NCBI RefSeq assembly: GCF_900111595.1
Contig: NZ_FOHN01000018.1
Span: 1 to 64,000, forward strand
DNA length: 64,000 nucleotides
DNA from: [Clostridium] polysaccharolyticum
Lineage (GTDB): Bacteria; Bacillota; Clostridia; Lachnospirales; Lachnospiraceae
Direction of reading: 5' to 3'
Shown here: positions 27,904 through 37,754 of the stretch, piece after piece
Layout: every line of letters starts with the position of its first letter
Position numbering within the stretch: the first letter of the stretch is position 1
The notes under the pieces: model-generated
Told to the model about the DNA's origin: nothing
Database searches by the model: none
The model's input: only the letters and a program-made list of their open reading frames with translations
Made by a program: the position numbers and the translations under genes

Positions 27904-29799
27904 CTACACAATTCGCTTAAATTTCTTTTCTATCTCATACTTTGACATAGAAACGATGACTGGCCGTCCATGTGGACAATGATACGGATTTTCCAATGTC
28001 AAGAGCTCCTCGATCAGCTTTTGGGCTTCTGTAAGAGTCATGGCACTATTTCCTTTTACCGCTGCTTTACAGGACATCGTGGCTACTTTATGAAGAATCA
28101 TATCTGGGGCAGCTTCTGTTTTTTCTTCCATAAAAGAATCCAGCAGTTCTAGGAAAATATCTTCCTGATCCAGTCCTAAAAGGTCTGCCGGTACACCGTA
28201 TATAGCATACTCTTTTCCTCCGAATGGTTCAATTTCAAAACCTAGTTCTTTAAAACGGTCCAGATAATTTTTAAGGACAATCTCTTCCCGAAGAGATAAC
28301 GTAACAATAATCGGTGGATTTACCATCTGGGACAATCCCGTCTTTTTCTTAAGATTTTCCATATTTCTCTCATACAATACCTTTTCGTGGGCTGCATGCT
28401 GGTCGATCAGATACATTTTATCCTCAAACTCTACAATCCAGTAGGTTTTAAACAGCTGCCCAATAATATGATGCTTCTTAATATTCTCCTGTGCTAACAG
28501 TTTTCCTTCAAATAAAGAAACCTGCTCTGGCTTCTTATTGGTCTCTACTGTTTCTGCCAGACTTCCTTCAAAAAGATTTTCCTCCGCTTTAGAAAGTCCA
28601 GATGCCTCATTTTGAAATCCTCTTTCCTTCCTTGCCGCAAAGAACTGATTGATTCCACCGTATTCTTCCTTAACTGGCTGTGGCCTGTCTGCATGGAAAG
28701 CTGTAAAATCAGCCATTCTCTGCTTCTCAAAAGGTTCTGGTACGCTTACATCAACCGTATTTTCAGGCTTCTTGGCTTTCGTTTCGTCAATTGTGACTTC
28801 TGGTATAAACTCTGTTTCCCTTAACGCATCACGTATTGCCTTATAAACAATCTCGTAAATTACCTGACTGTCATGAAACCGTACTTCCATCTTGGCTGGA
28901 TGAACATTTACATCAATCCATTCTGGTGCTACTTCGATCATAAGTGAAGTAAACGGATAACGGTGTGTCATAGAATATGGCTTGTAGGCTTCCTCAATTG
29001 CCTTATGAATTACCAAGCTTTTTACATATCTCCCATTAACATAGTAATTCATCAATGCTTTCGTGCCTCTAGATACCACAGGCTTTCCTATAAAGCCAGA
29101 GAGCCTTACAACATTGTCTTGTGTTTCAATTGGCAGTAATTCTTTTGCAATATCCCTTCCATAGATATGGTACAGGATATCTTTCATATTGCCGTTACCA
29201 GATGTGTGAAGCCTGGTCTGGTTTTTGCTAATAAACTTAAATGCAATATTCGGATGGGAAACTGCAAGCCGTTCCACCAGATCATTAATATATCCCGTTT
29301 CTGTATTATTGGACTTTAAAAATTTCTTTCTGGCTGGTGTATTGAAAAAAAGATTCCGTACAAGAAAAGTTGTTCCATCAGGACAGCCAATTTCTTCGGT
29401 TCCCTTTTCCTCTCCACCTTCTATGCGGTAACGGACACCCGTTAAATCTTCTGGTGTCTTAGTTATCACTTCTACTTGAGCAATGGATGCAATACTGGCA
29501 AGTGCCTCGCCACGGAATCCAAGACTCATAACTTTTAGCAAGTCATCGGCAGATCGTATTTTACTTGTGGCATGGCGCATAAATGCAAGGGAAATTTCTT
29601 CTTTTTCAATTCCGCATCCATTATCCGTAATACGAATCAGACTGGTCCCGCCATCTTTAATTTCTACAGTAATGGCTTTTGCCCCAGAGTCAATGGAATT
29701 CTCAACTAGCTCTTTTACGACTGCACTTGGTCTTTCAATAACCTCTCCTGCTGCAATCTGGTTAATGGTACTGGAATCTAAGCATGTTATCTTTGCCAT
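27904..29799 (-). CDS. mutL: DNA mismatch repair endonuclease MutL
   Basis: 631 residues. The GHKL ATPase motifs are present: 'ELVENSIDSGAK', 'DNGCGI', 'GFRGEALASI' and 'GTTFLVRNLFFNTPAR'. The C-terminal domain has DQHAAHE at about 466-472, the metal-binding motif of nicking MutL proteins (absent in E. coli), plus 'CPHGRP' near the end. It is therefore expected to nick the error-containing strand after MutS loads. mutS lies upstream with 66 nt between. Confidence 0.96.
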   Translation of the reverse strand: MAKITCLDSSTINQIAAGEVIERPSAVVKELVENSIDSGAKAITVEIKDGGTSLIRITDNGCGIEKEEISLAFMRHATSKIRSADDLLKVMSLGFRGEALASIASIAQVEVITKTPEDLTGVRYRIEGGEEKGTEEIGCPDGTTFLVRNLFFNTPARKKFLKSNNTETGYINDLVERLAVSHPNIAFKFISKNQTRLHTSGNGNMKDILYHIYGRDIAKELLPIETQDNVVRLSGFIGKPVVSRGTKALMNYYVNGRYVKSLVIHKAIEEAYKPYSMTHRYPFTSLMIEVAPEWIDVNVHPAKMEVRFHDSQVIYEIVYKAIRDALRETEFIPEVTIDETKAKKPENTVDVSVPEPFEKQRMADFTAFHADRPQPVKEEYGGINQFFAARKERGFQNEASGLSKAEENLFEGSLAETVETNKKPEQVSLFEGKLLAQENIKKHHIIGQLFKTYWIVEFEDKMYLIDQHAAHEKVLYERNMENLKKKTGLSQMVNPPIIVTLSLREEIVLKNYLDRFKELGFEIEPFGGKEYAIYGVPADLLGLDQEDIFLELLDSFMEEKTEAAPDMILHKVATMSCKAAVKGNSAMTLTEAQKLIEELLTLENPYHCPHGRPVIVSMSKYEIEKKFKRIV

Positions 29800-29865
29800 T
29801 ATTTCACCCCTTTATCTTTCTAAACCCTTTCTTATGTATATTCTATATAAATATACAAGATCTCT

Positions 29866-32529
29866 CTATTTTATCTGTTTTGCTTTCTTCTGGAGCTGGT
29901 ATAATACATTCATGGCATCCATTGGTGTCATCTGTGTAATATCCAGTCTTTCTATTTCTTCAACAATCTCATTCTTTTCCTGTTTTTCTGGCTTCATCAT
30001 GGTAAAGAAGGATAACTGGCCTTCTACCTCTTTGGATGTGTTTTCCTGTTCCTGTTTTTCCTTTTTCACATGACTGTCCGCAATCTTTCTGGCATTTTCT
30101 GAAATATCCTGATTGCTTAGCTGTATTACAAGTTCGTTAGCACGTTTTAATACTTCTTTTGGAACTCCTGCCAGTTTCGCTACCTGTATACCATAACTCT
30201 TATCTGCACCGCCTGCAACTATTTTTCTTAAAAAGACAATATCATCGCCTTGCTCTTTTACTGCAATACAGTAATTATTTACACCATCTAGTTTTCCTTC
30301 TAACTCCGTCAGCTCATGATAATGTGTTGCAAACAGTGTCTTTGCTCCAAGTATTTTTGGATTGGCAATATGCTCTACCACAGCCCAGGCAATACTCAAG
30401 CCATCAAAAGTACTAGTTCCACGTCCAATTTCATCTAAAATAAGCAGACTGTTTTTCGTGGCATTTCTTAAAATATTGGCTACTTCTGTCATTTCCACCA
30501 TGAAGGTACTTTGTCCGGAAGCAAGGTCATCGGAAGCCCCTACTCTAGTAAAAATACGGTCCACGATTCCAATGTTTGCGTATTCTGCTGGAACAAAGCT
30601 TCCGATCTGTGCCATAAGAACGATTAATGCAGTCTGTCTCATGTAAGTGGACTTACCTGCCATATTCGGTCCTGTAATAATAGAAACTCGTTTTTCTCCA
30701 TTATCCAGATACGTGTCATTGTTTACAAAAGAATCGTTCGCTAACATCTTTTCTACTACTGGATGTCTTCCTTTTTTGATGTCAATGATTCCTTTCTGGT
30801 TCAGTTCCGGTTTTACAAAACTGTTCTGCTGGGCAACTGTGGAAAGGGATGCAAATACATCAATGTTCGCAATAGCTTTTGCTGTATTCTGGATCCGTCT
30901 TATCTGTGCACCGATTCCATCTCGGATTTCACAGAAAATATCATATTCAAGAGCATACAGTTTTTCTTCTGCTCCTAAAATGACATCTTCTAGCTCTTTT
31001 AACTCTGGTGTCGTATACCGCTCTGCATTGGTTAATGTCTGTTTTCTTGTCCAGGTATCTGGTACTAAATCTTTATAGGAATTAGTGACTTCCAAATAAT
31101 ACCCAAATACTTTGTTATATTTCACACGCAGATTTTTAATCCCAGTAGCTTCTTTCTCTCTATTTTCTAATTCCGCAAGCCAGGTCTTTCCTTCTGTTTT
31201 GGCCTTGCGAAGCTTATCCACATCTTCTCGGAATCCTTCCTTAATGATTCCGCCTTCTTTGACTGCCAATGGTGGTTCTTCTGTAATGGCATCTTCAATA
31301 AGCTTACATACATCTTCTAACGTATCCAGAGAATCATTGATTTTCATTAAAAATGGTGTCTGAAAGCTATTCATAATCGTCTTAACAGGTGGCAGCATTG
31401 CTAGGGAACTCTGAAATGCGATTAAATCTCTTGGATTCGCTGACTTATAGGAAATACGGCTTATAAGACGTTCCAAATCATAAACAGGTCCTAAATACTC
31501 CCGAATCTCTTCACGGCTAATCATCTCCTTGGACAGTTCTTCTACTGCATCAAGACGCTCATGGATTTCGTCTGCATCTACTAAAGGCTGTTCAATAAAA
31601 GTACGAAGCAGTCTTGCACCCATCGCAGTCCTGGTCTTATCAAGCACCCATAGCAAAGATCCCCGTTTCTGCTTTTCCCTCAAGGTTTCCACAATTTCCA
31701 GATTTCTTCTGGTGGAACTGTCTAACAGCATATACTTGCTTGTAATATAAGGAGTAATTGTTGTTAAATGCTCCAGTGAAGTTTTCTGCATCTCAATCAG
31801 ATATTGAAGAACCACACCAGAAGCTACTGTTGCAACACGAAATTCTGATAATCCAAGACCATCTAACGTATTGATTTTAAAATGTTCTTTCAAAGTACGT
31901 TCACACAAAGCTTCATCAAAATACCAGCTATCCAGTGAAGATACGGCAATCTGCAAGCGGTTTCTTAAATCTTCTATATCAATTCCAGACATAAAAAAAG
32001 CATCATTACAGATGATTTCAGAAGGCATAAACTTATTAATTTCATCAATTAATTTACGGTTAGAATCTACTTCTGTTGCCAGATAATCACCTGTTGTAAC
32101 ATCTACTACGGAAAGCCCATAACAGCCATCTATATACACAATTCCCATTAGATAATTGTTTTTAGACTCATCTAAAGACTGCATGCTCAGATTAGTACCT
32201 GGAGTTACAATTCGAACAACCTCACGTTTCACAATTCCCTTAGCCATTTTGGGATCTTCCACCTGTTCACAGATTGCCACTTTATATCCTTTTGAGACTA
32301 ATTTCGTTAAATAGCCATCTACTGCATGGTATGGAATTCCGCACATTGGCGCACGTTCTTCCAGACCACATGCCTTTCCCGTTAAAGTAATTTCCAGTTC
32401 CTTTGAGCATGTAATGGCATCTTCAAAAAACATTTCATAAAAATCACCAAGTCGATAAAACAAAAGGCAATCTTTATACTGTTCTTTTGTTTCCATATAT
32501 TGTTGCATCATTGGTGTCAGCTTCGTCAT
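29866..32529 (-). CDS. mutS: DNA mismatch recognition protein MutS
   Basis: 887 residues, full length. The mismatch-binding 'FYEMFFEDA' Phe-X-Glu motif is near residue 32, and the ATPase has 'GPNMAGKSTYMRQ' (Walker A) and 'SLLILDEIGRGTSTFDG' (Walker B). A C-terminal extension with 'EEIERLDITQMTPMDAMNVLYQLQ' carries the tetramer/beta-clamp region. It detects mismatches and recruits MutL. Confidence 0.97.
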   Translation of the reverse strand: MTKLTPMMQQYMETKEQYKDCLLFYRLGDFYEMFFEDAITCSKELEITLTGKACGLEERAPMCGIPYHAVDGYLTKLVSKGYKVAICEQVEDPKMAKGIVKREVVRIVTPGTNLSMQSLDESKNNYLMGIVYIDGCYGLSVVDVTTGDYLATEVDSNRKLIDEINKFMPSEIICNDAFFMSGIDIEDLRNRLQIAVSSLDSWYFDEALCERTLKEHFKINTLDGLGLSEFRVATVASGVVLQYLIEMQKTSLEHLTTITPYITSKYMLLDSSTRRNLEIVETLREKQKRGSLLWVLDKTRTAMGARLLRTFIEQPLVDADEIHERLDAVEELSKEMISREEIREYLGPVYDLERLISRISYKSANPRDLIAFQSSLAMLPPVKTIMNSFQTPFLMKINDSLDTLEDVCKLIEDAITEEPPLAVKEGGIIKEGFREDVDKLRKAKTEGKTWLAELENREKEATGIKNLRVKYNKVFGYYLEVTNSYKDLVPDTWTRKQTLTNAERYTTPELKELEDVILGAEEKLYALEYDIFCEIRDGIGAQIRRIQNTAKAIANIDVFASLSTVAQQNSFVKPELNQKGIIDIKKGRHPVVEKMLANDSFVNNDTYLDNGEKRVSIITGPNMAGKSTYMRQTALIVLMAQIGSFVPAEYANIGIVDRIFTRVGASDDLASGQSTFMVEMTEVANILRNATKNSLLILDEIGRGTSTFDGLSIAWAVVEHIANPKILGAKTLFATHYHELTELEGKLDGVNNYCIAVKEQGDDIVFLRKIVAGGADKSYGIQVAKLAGVPKEVLKRANELVIQLSNQDISENARKIADSHVKKEKQEQENTSKEVEGQLSFFTMMKPEKQEKNEIVEEIERLDITQMTPMDAMNVLYQLQKKAKQIK

Positions 32530-32550
32530 AACCTATCCTCCTGCTTTATC

Positions 32551-33027
32551 TTACTCTTGTACCACATCGTCTAATAAATCGCTGCCATCTGCTGCGGCTG
32601 TTGCTAATACATCACAGCGTTCATTCATCTCATGGCCATTGTGCCCTTTTACCCAGATGAATTCTACCTGATGAGGTTTCATAGCTTCTAATAAACGTTT
32701 CCACAAATCAACATTCTTAACAGGCTCATTTTTCCCACGCTTCCAGCCTTTCTTAATCCATCCGTCAATCCAATGGTCATTAAATGCTTTCACCACATAT
32801 TGAGAATCAGAATACAATTTTACATTGCAAGGCTTAGTAAGCTTTTCAAGGCCCACGATAACTGCAAGCAGTTCCATTCTGTTGTTTGTTGTCTTTTTAT
32901 ATCCCTGGGAATACTCACGCATATGAGTCTGTCCCTTACTGTCTACAAATACCAAGATGGTCCCATAACCACCTGGTCCGTCCGGATTGCCCCTTGCGGC
33001 ACCATCTGTATAAATACTAATCTCCAT
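32551..33027 (-). CDS. rnhA: Ribonuclease HI
   Basis: 158 residues. The start at ATG 33025-33027 is preferred because GGAGG is 5-6 nt upstream; a TTG four codons before overlaps that site. The catalytic carboxylates are visible in 'IYTDGAARGNPDGPGGYG', 'NRMELLAVI', 'LYSDSQYVV' and 'NERCDVLA'. It degrades RNA in RNA-DNA hybrids. It follows the membrane MutS-like gene by 13 nt and precedes mutS. Confidence 0.94.
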   Translation of the reverse strand: MEISIYTDGAARGNPDGPGGYGTILVFVDSKGQTHMREYSQGYKKTTNNRMELLAVIVGLEKLTKPCNVKLYSDSQYVVKAFNDHWIDGWIKKGWKRGKNEPVKNVDLWKRLLEAMKPHQVEFIWVKGHNGHEMNERCDVLATAAADGSDLLDDVVQE

Positions 33028-33040
33028 AATTTCCTCCAAA

Positions 33041-34732
33041 TCAAATATTGTTCCAAGAACCTGTATTCAGAAAGTGATTGACTTCATTCCCTGCTTTCTC
33101 TACCACTTCCATAGGATAATTCATCATTTTTAGAAGCTTAATGGCATTTCTTGATGTAGCACGTCCTGGACGCAGCTGGTAATCGAATACTACCTGATCC
33201 TCTTTTACTTCTTCCTGGAAATGATAATTCTGAAAATGTTTTTCTAATATATAAGTTAATTCAATATCATGGGTTGCTGCAAAGCAAAGTACATTTAACC
33301 TTGCTAAATATTCTAAAATTCGTGAAGATGCTGCAATACGCTCTAAGGTATTGGTTCCTCTTAACACCTCATCTACAAAACACAATGTTGGCACCCTGTC
33401 ATTGGCACTGTCTAAGATTCTCTTTAGGGATTTGATTTCTACTATATAATAGCTTTCCTTTCCAAGGAGATTATCTGTCAAAGCCATAGAGGAATATACT
33501 TGAAAAAAACTTGCACTGTATTTCTGGCATGTACAGGTGTGAATAGTCTGTGCCAGTATGGCGTTAACTGCAGCTGTTTTTATAAAAGTTGATTTACCAG
33601 ATGCATTGGAACCAGTGACTAAAAGACAGGAATTGCTGTGAATCGAATTCTTAACTGGCTCCTCTATAAATGGATGGTACATATTTTCCACATCTAATTT
33701 GGGTTTTGCCTGTTGGTACAGTTTCGGAATGCAGTACTCTCCCTTTAAAAAAGTCCTGAAAGATGCTATGGCTATAAAAGCATCTAATTTGCCAATTATT
33801 TCATAAATGCCTAGTAATTCATCTGTGTTGCTTTCTAAATCTTTTATCATAGAATCGAACATGATCAGATCCATATGAAAAATCATTCTCACATAGTCCA
33901 TAATAATATCCAGTAAATCTCCCGACATGTTATTGCCGCCTGTGATAAACTTTGCTTTCTTTCTGAAGGACGAATATTGGTTCACCATCTGTTCAAGCTG
34001 TGAACGGTAAGGATTAATAGCCTCACAGTCTAATTCTAACAGTAAATCCGCTCCATAAAGAAGTTTTAATATATGTGTCAGTATAAAAAAGCTGTTCTCA
34101 ATATCCGCTTTTCTTTTGTAATACTTTATAACATTATCAGCTAAACATACAATAGTTATAACAATAAATGGAACTATTGGCCAGGATTGCAAAACTGCCA
34201 ATGCCAGCAATATAATAGAAGCAGCCATCCTTCCACAGTAAATCCCATGTACTTTCTTTCGCTCTATATTTTCCTTAATATGCCTTAGTTCCTTATAAAA
34301 GGACATTGTTCTAAGCTTTCCCATCTGCCTTAATGCATATTGTACGGATTCACGCTCTTTTGTATGTTCTTGAAAATACGCAATTAACTTCTCACGTTCT
34401 TCTAATACTTCATTTTTATATTCCAGTTTACGCAATACTGCATAAAGATACTCTTCTCCAATAGAACAGCAGGTATTGTTTATCATTTCAAATATTTCAT
34501 CCATATTGGCATCGTTCCATGTAATGTCATCTACATCCTGTCCTGGACGCATTGTTGCATTATAGTATGTCCGAATTGCATCAATCCGTTCTGGTGTAAG
34601 TTCTGCTTCCGGGTACTGCCCCCATGCATCTTTTATCTGCATCATAATAATTTTTTTCGTCTGCCTGCTGTCATATACTCCCTTAATTACTAAAAAAAGC
34701 AGCACAACTGCTATTGCAATTACAACTTCCAT
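33041..34732 (-). CDS. Membrane-associated MutS-like ATPase
   Basis: 563 residues. Hydrophobic segments at 2-18 ('VVIAIAVVLLFLVIKGVY') and about 170-200 suggest membrane attachment. The C-terminal half has a MutS-type core and ATPase: Walker A 'GSNASGKSTFIKTAAVN' and Walker B 'LCFVDEVLRGTNTLERIAAS'. No MutS mismatch-binding domain and no Phe-X-Glu motif are present. Family members of this type exist in Firmicutes with unknown function. It heads the rnhA-mutS-mutL-miaA direction, and the context hints at DNA metabolism, but nothing proves it. Confidence 0.8.
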   Translation of the reverse strand: MEVVIAIAVVLLFLVIKGVYDSRQTKKIIMMQIKDAWGQYPEAELTPERIDAIRTYYNATMRPGQDVDDITWNDANMDEIFEMINNTCCSIGEEYLYAVLRKLEYKNEVLEEREKLIAYFQEHTKERESVQYALRQMGKLRTMSFYKELRHIKENIERKKVHGIYCGRMAASIILLALAVLQSWPIVPFIVITIVCLADNVIKYYKRKADIENSFFILTHILKLLYGADLLLELDCEAINPYRSQLEQMVNQYSSFRKKAKFITGGNNMSGDLLDIIMDYVRMIFHMDLIMFDSMIKDLESNTDELLGIYEIIGKLDAFIAIASFRTFLKGEYCIPKLYQQAKPKLDVENMYHPFIEEPVKNSIHSNSCLLVTGSNASGKSTFIKTAAVNAILAQTIHTCTCQKYSASFFQVYSSMALTDNLLGKESYYIVEIKSLKRILDSANDRVPTLCFVDEVLRGTNTLERIAASSRILEYLARLNVLCFAATHDIELTYILEKHFQNYHFQEEVKEDQVVFDYQLRPGRATSRNAIKLLKMMNYPMEVVEKAGNEVNHFLNTGSWNNI

Positions 34733-34797
34733 AGAACCCCACCTTAATCAAAATTACTATTTATTATACATAATTTCATGTAGATACGCAAGGGAAA

Positions 34798-34822
34798 CAA
34801 AAAGAAGGCGATCACCTTCTTT
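34798..34822 (-). terminator. Intrinsic terminator after the 1-phosphofructokinase gene
   Basis: Minus-strand AAGAAGG...CCTTCTT stem with a 6-nt TGATCG loop, followed by TTTTT, 20-odd nt after the stop codon. Confidence 0.85.
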
Positions 34823-34843
34823 TCTTCCCATAAACTTTAACTG

Positions 34844-35779
34844 CTAACCTATAATATCCTTTCTGTCTAAAACAAACGATAAACCATTATAAACCTTTTG
34901 TATTTCCTCTTTCGTAGCTAAATCTTTAGAAAATGCACTGGCACTTCCTGCTGAAATTCCCATTTTAAATGCATGCTGGTATTCTTTTTTCTCTAAATAC
35001 CCTGCAAGGAAACCTGCCACCATAGAGTCTCCTGCACCTACGGAGTTTACAACCGTACCTTTTGGTGCTGGGCTTTCGTATACACTTCCATCTTCACCTA
35101 AGAAAATGGCTCCGTCTCCTGCCATGGAAATCAGTACATTTTTTGCACCTCTTTCCTGAAGCTTCTTGCCATAGGTAATTATTTCTTCATTGTTTTTTAA
35201 TTCAACGCCAAAAATCTCCCCTAATTCATGAATGTTTGGCTTTATTAAAAATGGGTGTTTTTCTAAAACATTGCAAAGCAAATCTTTTGTGGCATCCACA
35301 ATAACCATAACGTTCTTTTTGGCAAGACGTATCATAATGTCCTGATAGATAAAGTCTGGCACAGAATTCGGAATACTTCCTGCTAAAACCAAAACGTCCC
35401 CTTCTTGTAATTTATCAAGCTTTGCATACAATTTTTCTACATTCCCCTGAGAAATATAAGGACCAGCACAGTTAATTTCTGTTTCCTTTGCGGCTTTTAA
35501 TTTCACATTAATACGTGACATTCCCTCTTCTAAAACAATAAAGTCTACATCTATCCCTAAATCAGAAACATTTTTCACGATTTCGTCTCCCGTAAATCCC
35601 GCAACAAAACCAAGTGCTACACTTGGAACACCTAGATTCTTTAATACAACTGAAACATTTATTCCTTTTCCACCAGGAAGCATATGTTCACTTTTAGAAC
35701 GATTTATCCCACCTAGCTTCATCTCGTCTATTTCTACCACATAATCCAGAGATGGATTTAAAGTAACTGTATATATCAT
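34844..35779 (-). CDS. fruK: 1-phosphofructokinase
   Basis: 311 residues of the PfkB/ribokinase family. Signatures are 'GGKGINVSVVLKNLG' near the N-terminus and 'VNSVGAGDSMVAGFLAG' with the catalytic Asp near the C-terminus. It phosphorylates fructose 1-phosphate to fructose 1,6-bisphosphate. No fruA transporter or fruR regulator is adjacent, so it could also act as a tagatose-6-phosphate-type kinase. It ends at a good terminator. Confidence 0.85.
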   Translation of the reverse strand: MIYTVTLNPSLDYVVEIDEMKLGGINRSKSEHMLPGGKGINVSVVLKNLGVPSVALGFVAGFTGDEIVKNVSDLGIDVDFIVLEEGMSRINVKLKAAKETEINCAGPYISQGNVEKLYAKLDKLQEGDVLVLAGSIPNSVPDFIYQDIMIRLAKKNVMVIVDATKDLLCNVLEKHPFLIKPNIHELGEIFGVELKNNEEIITYGKKLQERGAKNVLISMAGDGAIFLGEDGSVYESPAPKGTVVNSVGAGDSMVAGFLAGYLEKKEYQHAFKMGISAGSASAFSKDLATKEEIQKVYNGLSFVLDRKDIIG

Positions 35780-35826
35780 TTATCCATTTACCTCCAAAAT
35801 ATTATTGATTCCATTAGCTCCAAAAA

Positions 35827-35852
35827 AACCTTTGCCGCAAAACAAAGGTTTT
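35827..35852 (-). terminator. Intrinsic terminator after the M3 peptidase gene
   Basis: Minus-strand AACCTTTG...CAAAGGTT with an 8-nt loop and a T-run of 7, 11 nt after the stop codon. Confidence 0.88.
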
Positions 35853-35862
35853 TAATTTTATT

Positions 35863-37536
35863 CTAATTCAGTTTTTCTTCCAGCTTTCCAACCATTTTCT
35901 TAACAATGCCTTCTTTAAAAGGATTTTCCAGTCCAGCCTCTTCTACAAGATTTACAAAGTAATCACTTGCTGATAATTCACATAAATGCAGGTAGCTTTC
36001 CCAAGCTTCTTTGTAATTCTCATCCATCCAGATTTTATACTGGAACGCACATATCTGGGCAATGCAGTAATCAATATAATAGAATGGCAATTCATATATG
36101 TGAAGCTGTTTCTGCCAGAAACCGCCCTTTTCGAAATAAGGATATCCTTTATAGGAAAGATGTGGCCGGTATGCTTTTTCTAACTCTGCCCATACTCCAT
36201 GACGTTGTGCTGGAGTCATCTCTGGTTTCTCATAAACACGATGCTGGAACTCATCTACCATGCAGCCATAAGGAATAAAAACGGCACAGCTTTCAAAATG
36301 GGACTGAATATAATCTTCTGTCTGTTCATCAAAGAACAGGCTCATCCAAGGCTCTGTAAAAAACTCCATTGACATGGAATGGATTTCTGCTGTTTCCATA
36401 GTAATATCCGCATGTTCACGAATTGGATCCTTACCTGAAATATAACCTTGAAGGGCGTGTCCCATTTCATGGGTAATTACATCAATATCTCCACTTGTGC
36501 CATTAAAGTTTGCAAATACAAATGGTGCATTGTACTGTGGAAGAAATTCCATGTACCCACCTGCTTTTTTTGTCTTTCTTCCTAGGACGTCAAACAATTC
36601 ATTTTCCATCATAAAGTCAATGAATTCCTTAGTCTCCTTAGAAAGCTCATGATACATCTTTCTTCCATTTTCCATAATTTCTTCTGGAGTTCCAGCTGGC
36701 GCAGGATTTCCATCTTTAAAATATACATCATTATCAATAAAAGACAATTCATTTAGTCCCAGACGTTCCTGACGTTTAATGTGGAGCTTTGTTGCAAATG
36801 GCACAAAGTATTCTTTAATCTGCTTCCGGAATGCTTCTACTTCTTCTTTACGGTAGCAGTTGCGGTTAAAACGGTTGTATCCTAACTCAATATAATTCTC
36901 AAATCCAAGTATCCTAGCCTGTTCTGTACGGTTTTTTACTAATTCGTCATATATACGGTCTAATTCTTCACCATTTTCCTGAAAGAACTGTTCGTATTTT
37001 TTACAAGCCATAGCACGGACAGCACGGTCACTATCCGTCATATATTTACGAAGCAAGGATAAGTTCAGTTCTTCTCCCTTCCAGTCAATTTTCGCACCTG
37101 CAATTAAATTGGCATATTCAGAAGTAAGCGCATTTTCCTGTTTCATAAGCGGAAGGATCTTCTCATCAATGGAATGAAACTTCAGATCCATATTGGTAAA
37201 TGCTACTTTGCCTATCTTTTCTTCTAACTCATTACGGTAAGGAGATTCAAATACTTTCTTCAAATACGTTGTTTCTAAGTTCTTTATTTCTGGAAGAATT
37301 TCGTCGTAATAATCATTTTCCTGATTATAGAATTCATCTGCTGTATCAATATCATGTCTTATTCTGGCAATAATTACGGTAGTCGCAACTTCATCTTTTA
37401 GTGCATAGTATTTTTTATGTATTTCAAATTGCTCTGCACCACTTTCTGCTGCTTCAAACTGATTCATAATCTGGGTTGCTTCGTTGCGAAGTTCATCCAA
37501 TTGTATACGCTGGTAATTCATTTTACTAAATTTCAT
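35863..37536 (-). CDS. M3-family oligoendopeptidase (PepF-like)
   Basis: 557 residues from the ATG at 37534-37536 with AGGAAG upstream; an in-frame start at 37596 has no support. The zinc-binding HEMGH is in 'VITHEMGHALQGY', with the third ligand Glu downstream in 'ETAEIHSMSMEFF'. No signal peptide, so it acts on intracellular oligopeptides. Length is typical of the M3B clostridial group. Confidence 0.92.
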   Translation of the reverse strand: MKFSKMNYQRIQLDELRNEATQIMNQFEAAESGAEQFEIHKKYYALKDEVATTVIIARIRHDIDTADEFYNQENDYYDEILPEIKNLETTYLKKVFESPYRNELEEKIGKVAFTNMDLKFHSIDEKILPLMKQENALTSEYANLIAGAKIDWKGEELNLSLLRKYMTDSDRAVRAMACKKYEQFFQENGEELDRIYDELVKNRTEQARILGFENYIELGYNRFNRNCYRKEEVEAFRKQIKEYFVPFATKLHIKRQERLGLNELSFIDNDVYFKDGNPAPAGTPEEIMENGRKMYHELSKETKEFIDFMMENELFDVLGRKTKKAGGYMEFLPQYNAPFVFANFNGTSGDIDVITHEMGHALQGYISGKDPIREHADITMETAEIHSMSMEFFTEPWMSLFFDEQTEDYIQSHFESCAVFIPYGCMVDEFQHRVYEKPEMTPAQRHGVWAELEKAYRPHLSYKGYPYFEKGGFWQKQLHIYELPFYYIDYCIAQICAFQYKIWMDENYKEAWESYLHLCELSASDYFVNLVEEAGLENPFKEGIVKKMVGKLEEKLN

Positions 37537-37675
37537 ATCTTCTTCCTTTCCAACTTTCTTAAGGATCATTATATGTGTCTTAGCCAGGCTTGTCAATTTA
37601 TTCTCCCCCTATTACAGGTCATATGCTGCAAATTATTAACAGCCATTAAATTACTGATATATAAAATCTCCTATC

Positions 37676-37712
37676 AAAAAAGACCAGCAGCTTTCAGCTA
37701 CTGATCTTTTCT
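37676..37712 (-). terminator. Intrinsic terminator after the NlpC/P60 gene
   Basis: Minus-strand stem AGATCAGTAGC / GCTGCTGGTCT with a TGAA-containing loop, then TTTTTT. Lies about 40 nt beyond the stop codon of the cell-wall hydrolase gene. Confidence 0.85.
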
Positions 37713-37754
37713 TTTATCAAACTGCAAACGGTTCCTGCAAAGCCAGCCGTTACA

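Noticed and set aside
29483-30073. Plus-strand frame of 196 codons across the mutL/mutS junction
   Set aside because: Runs opposite to two certain genes and over their boundary; composition reflects antisense codons.
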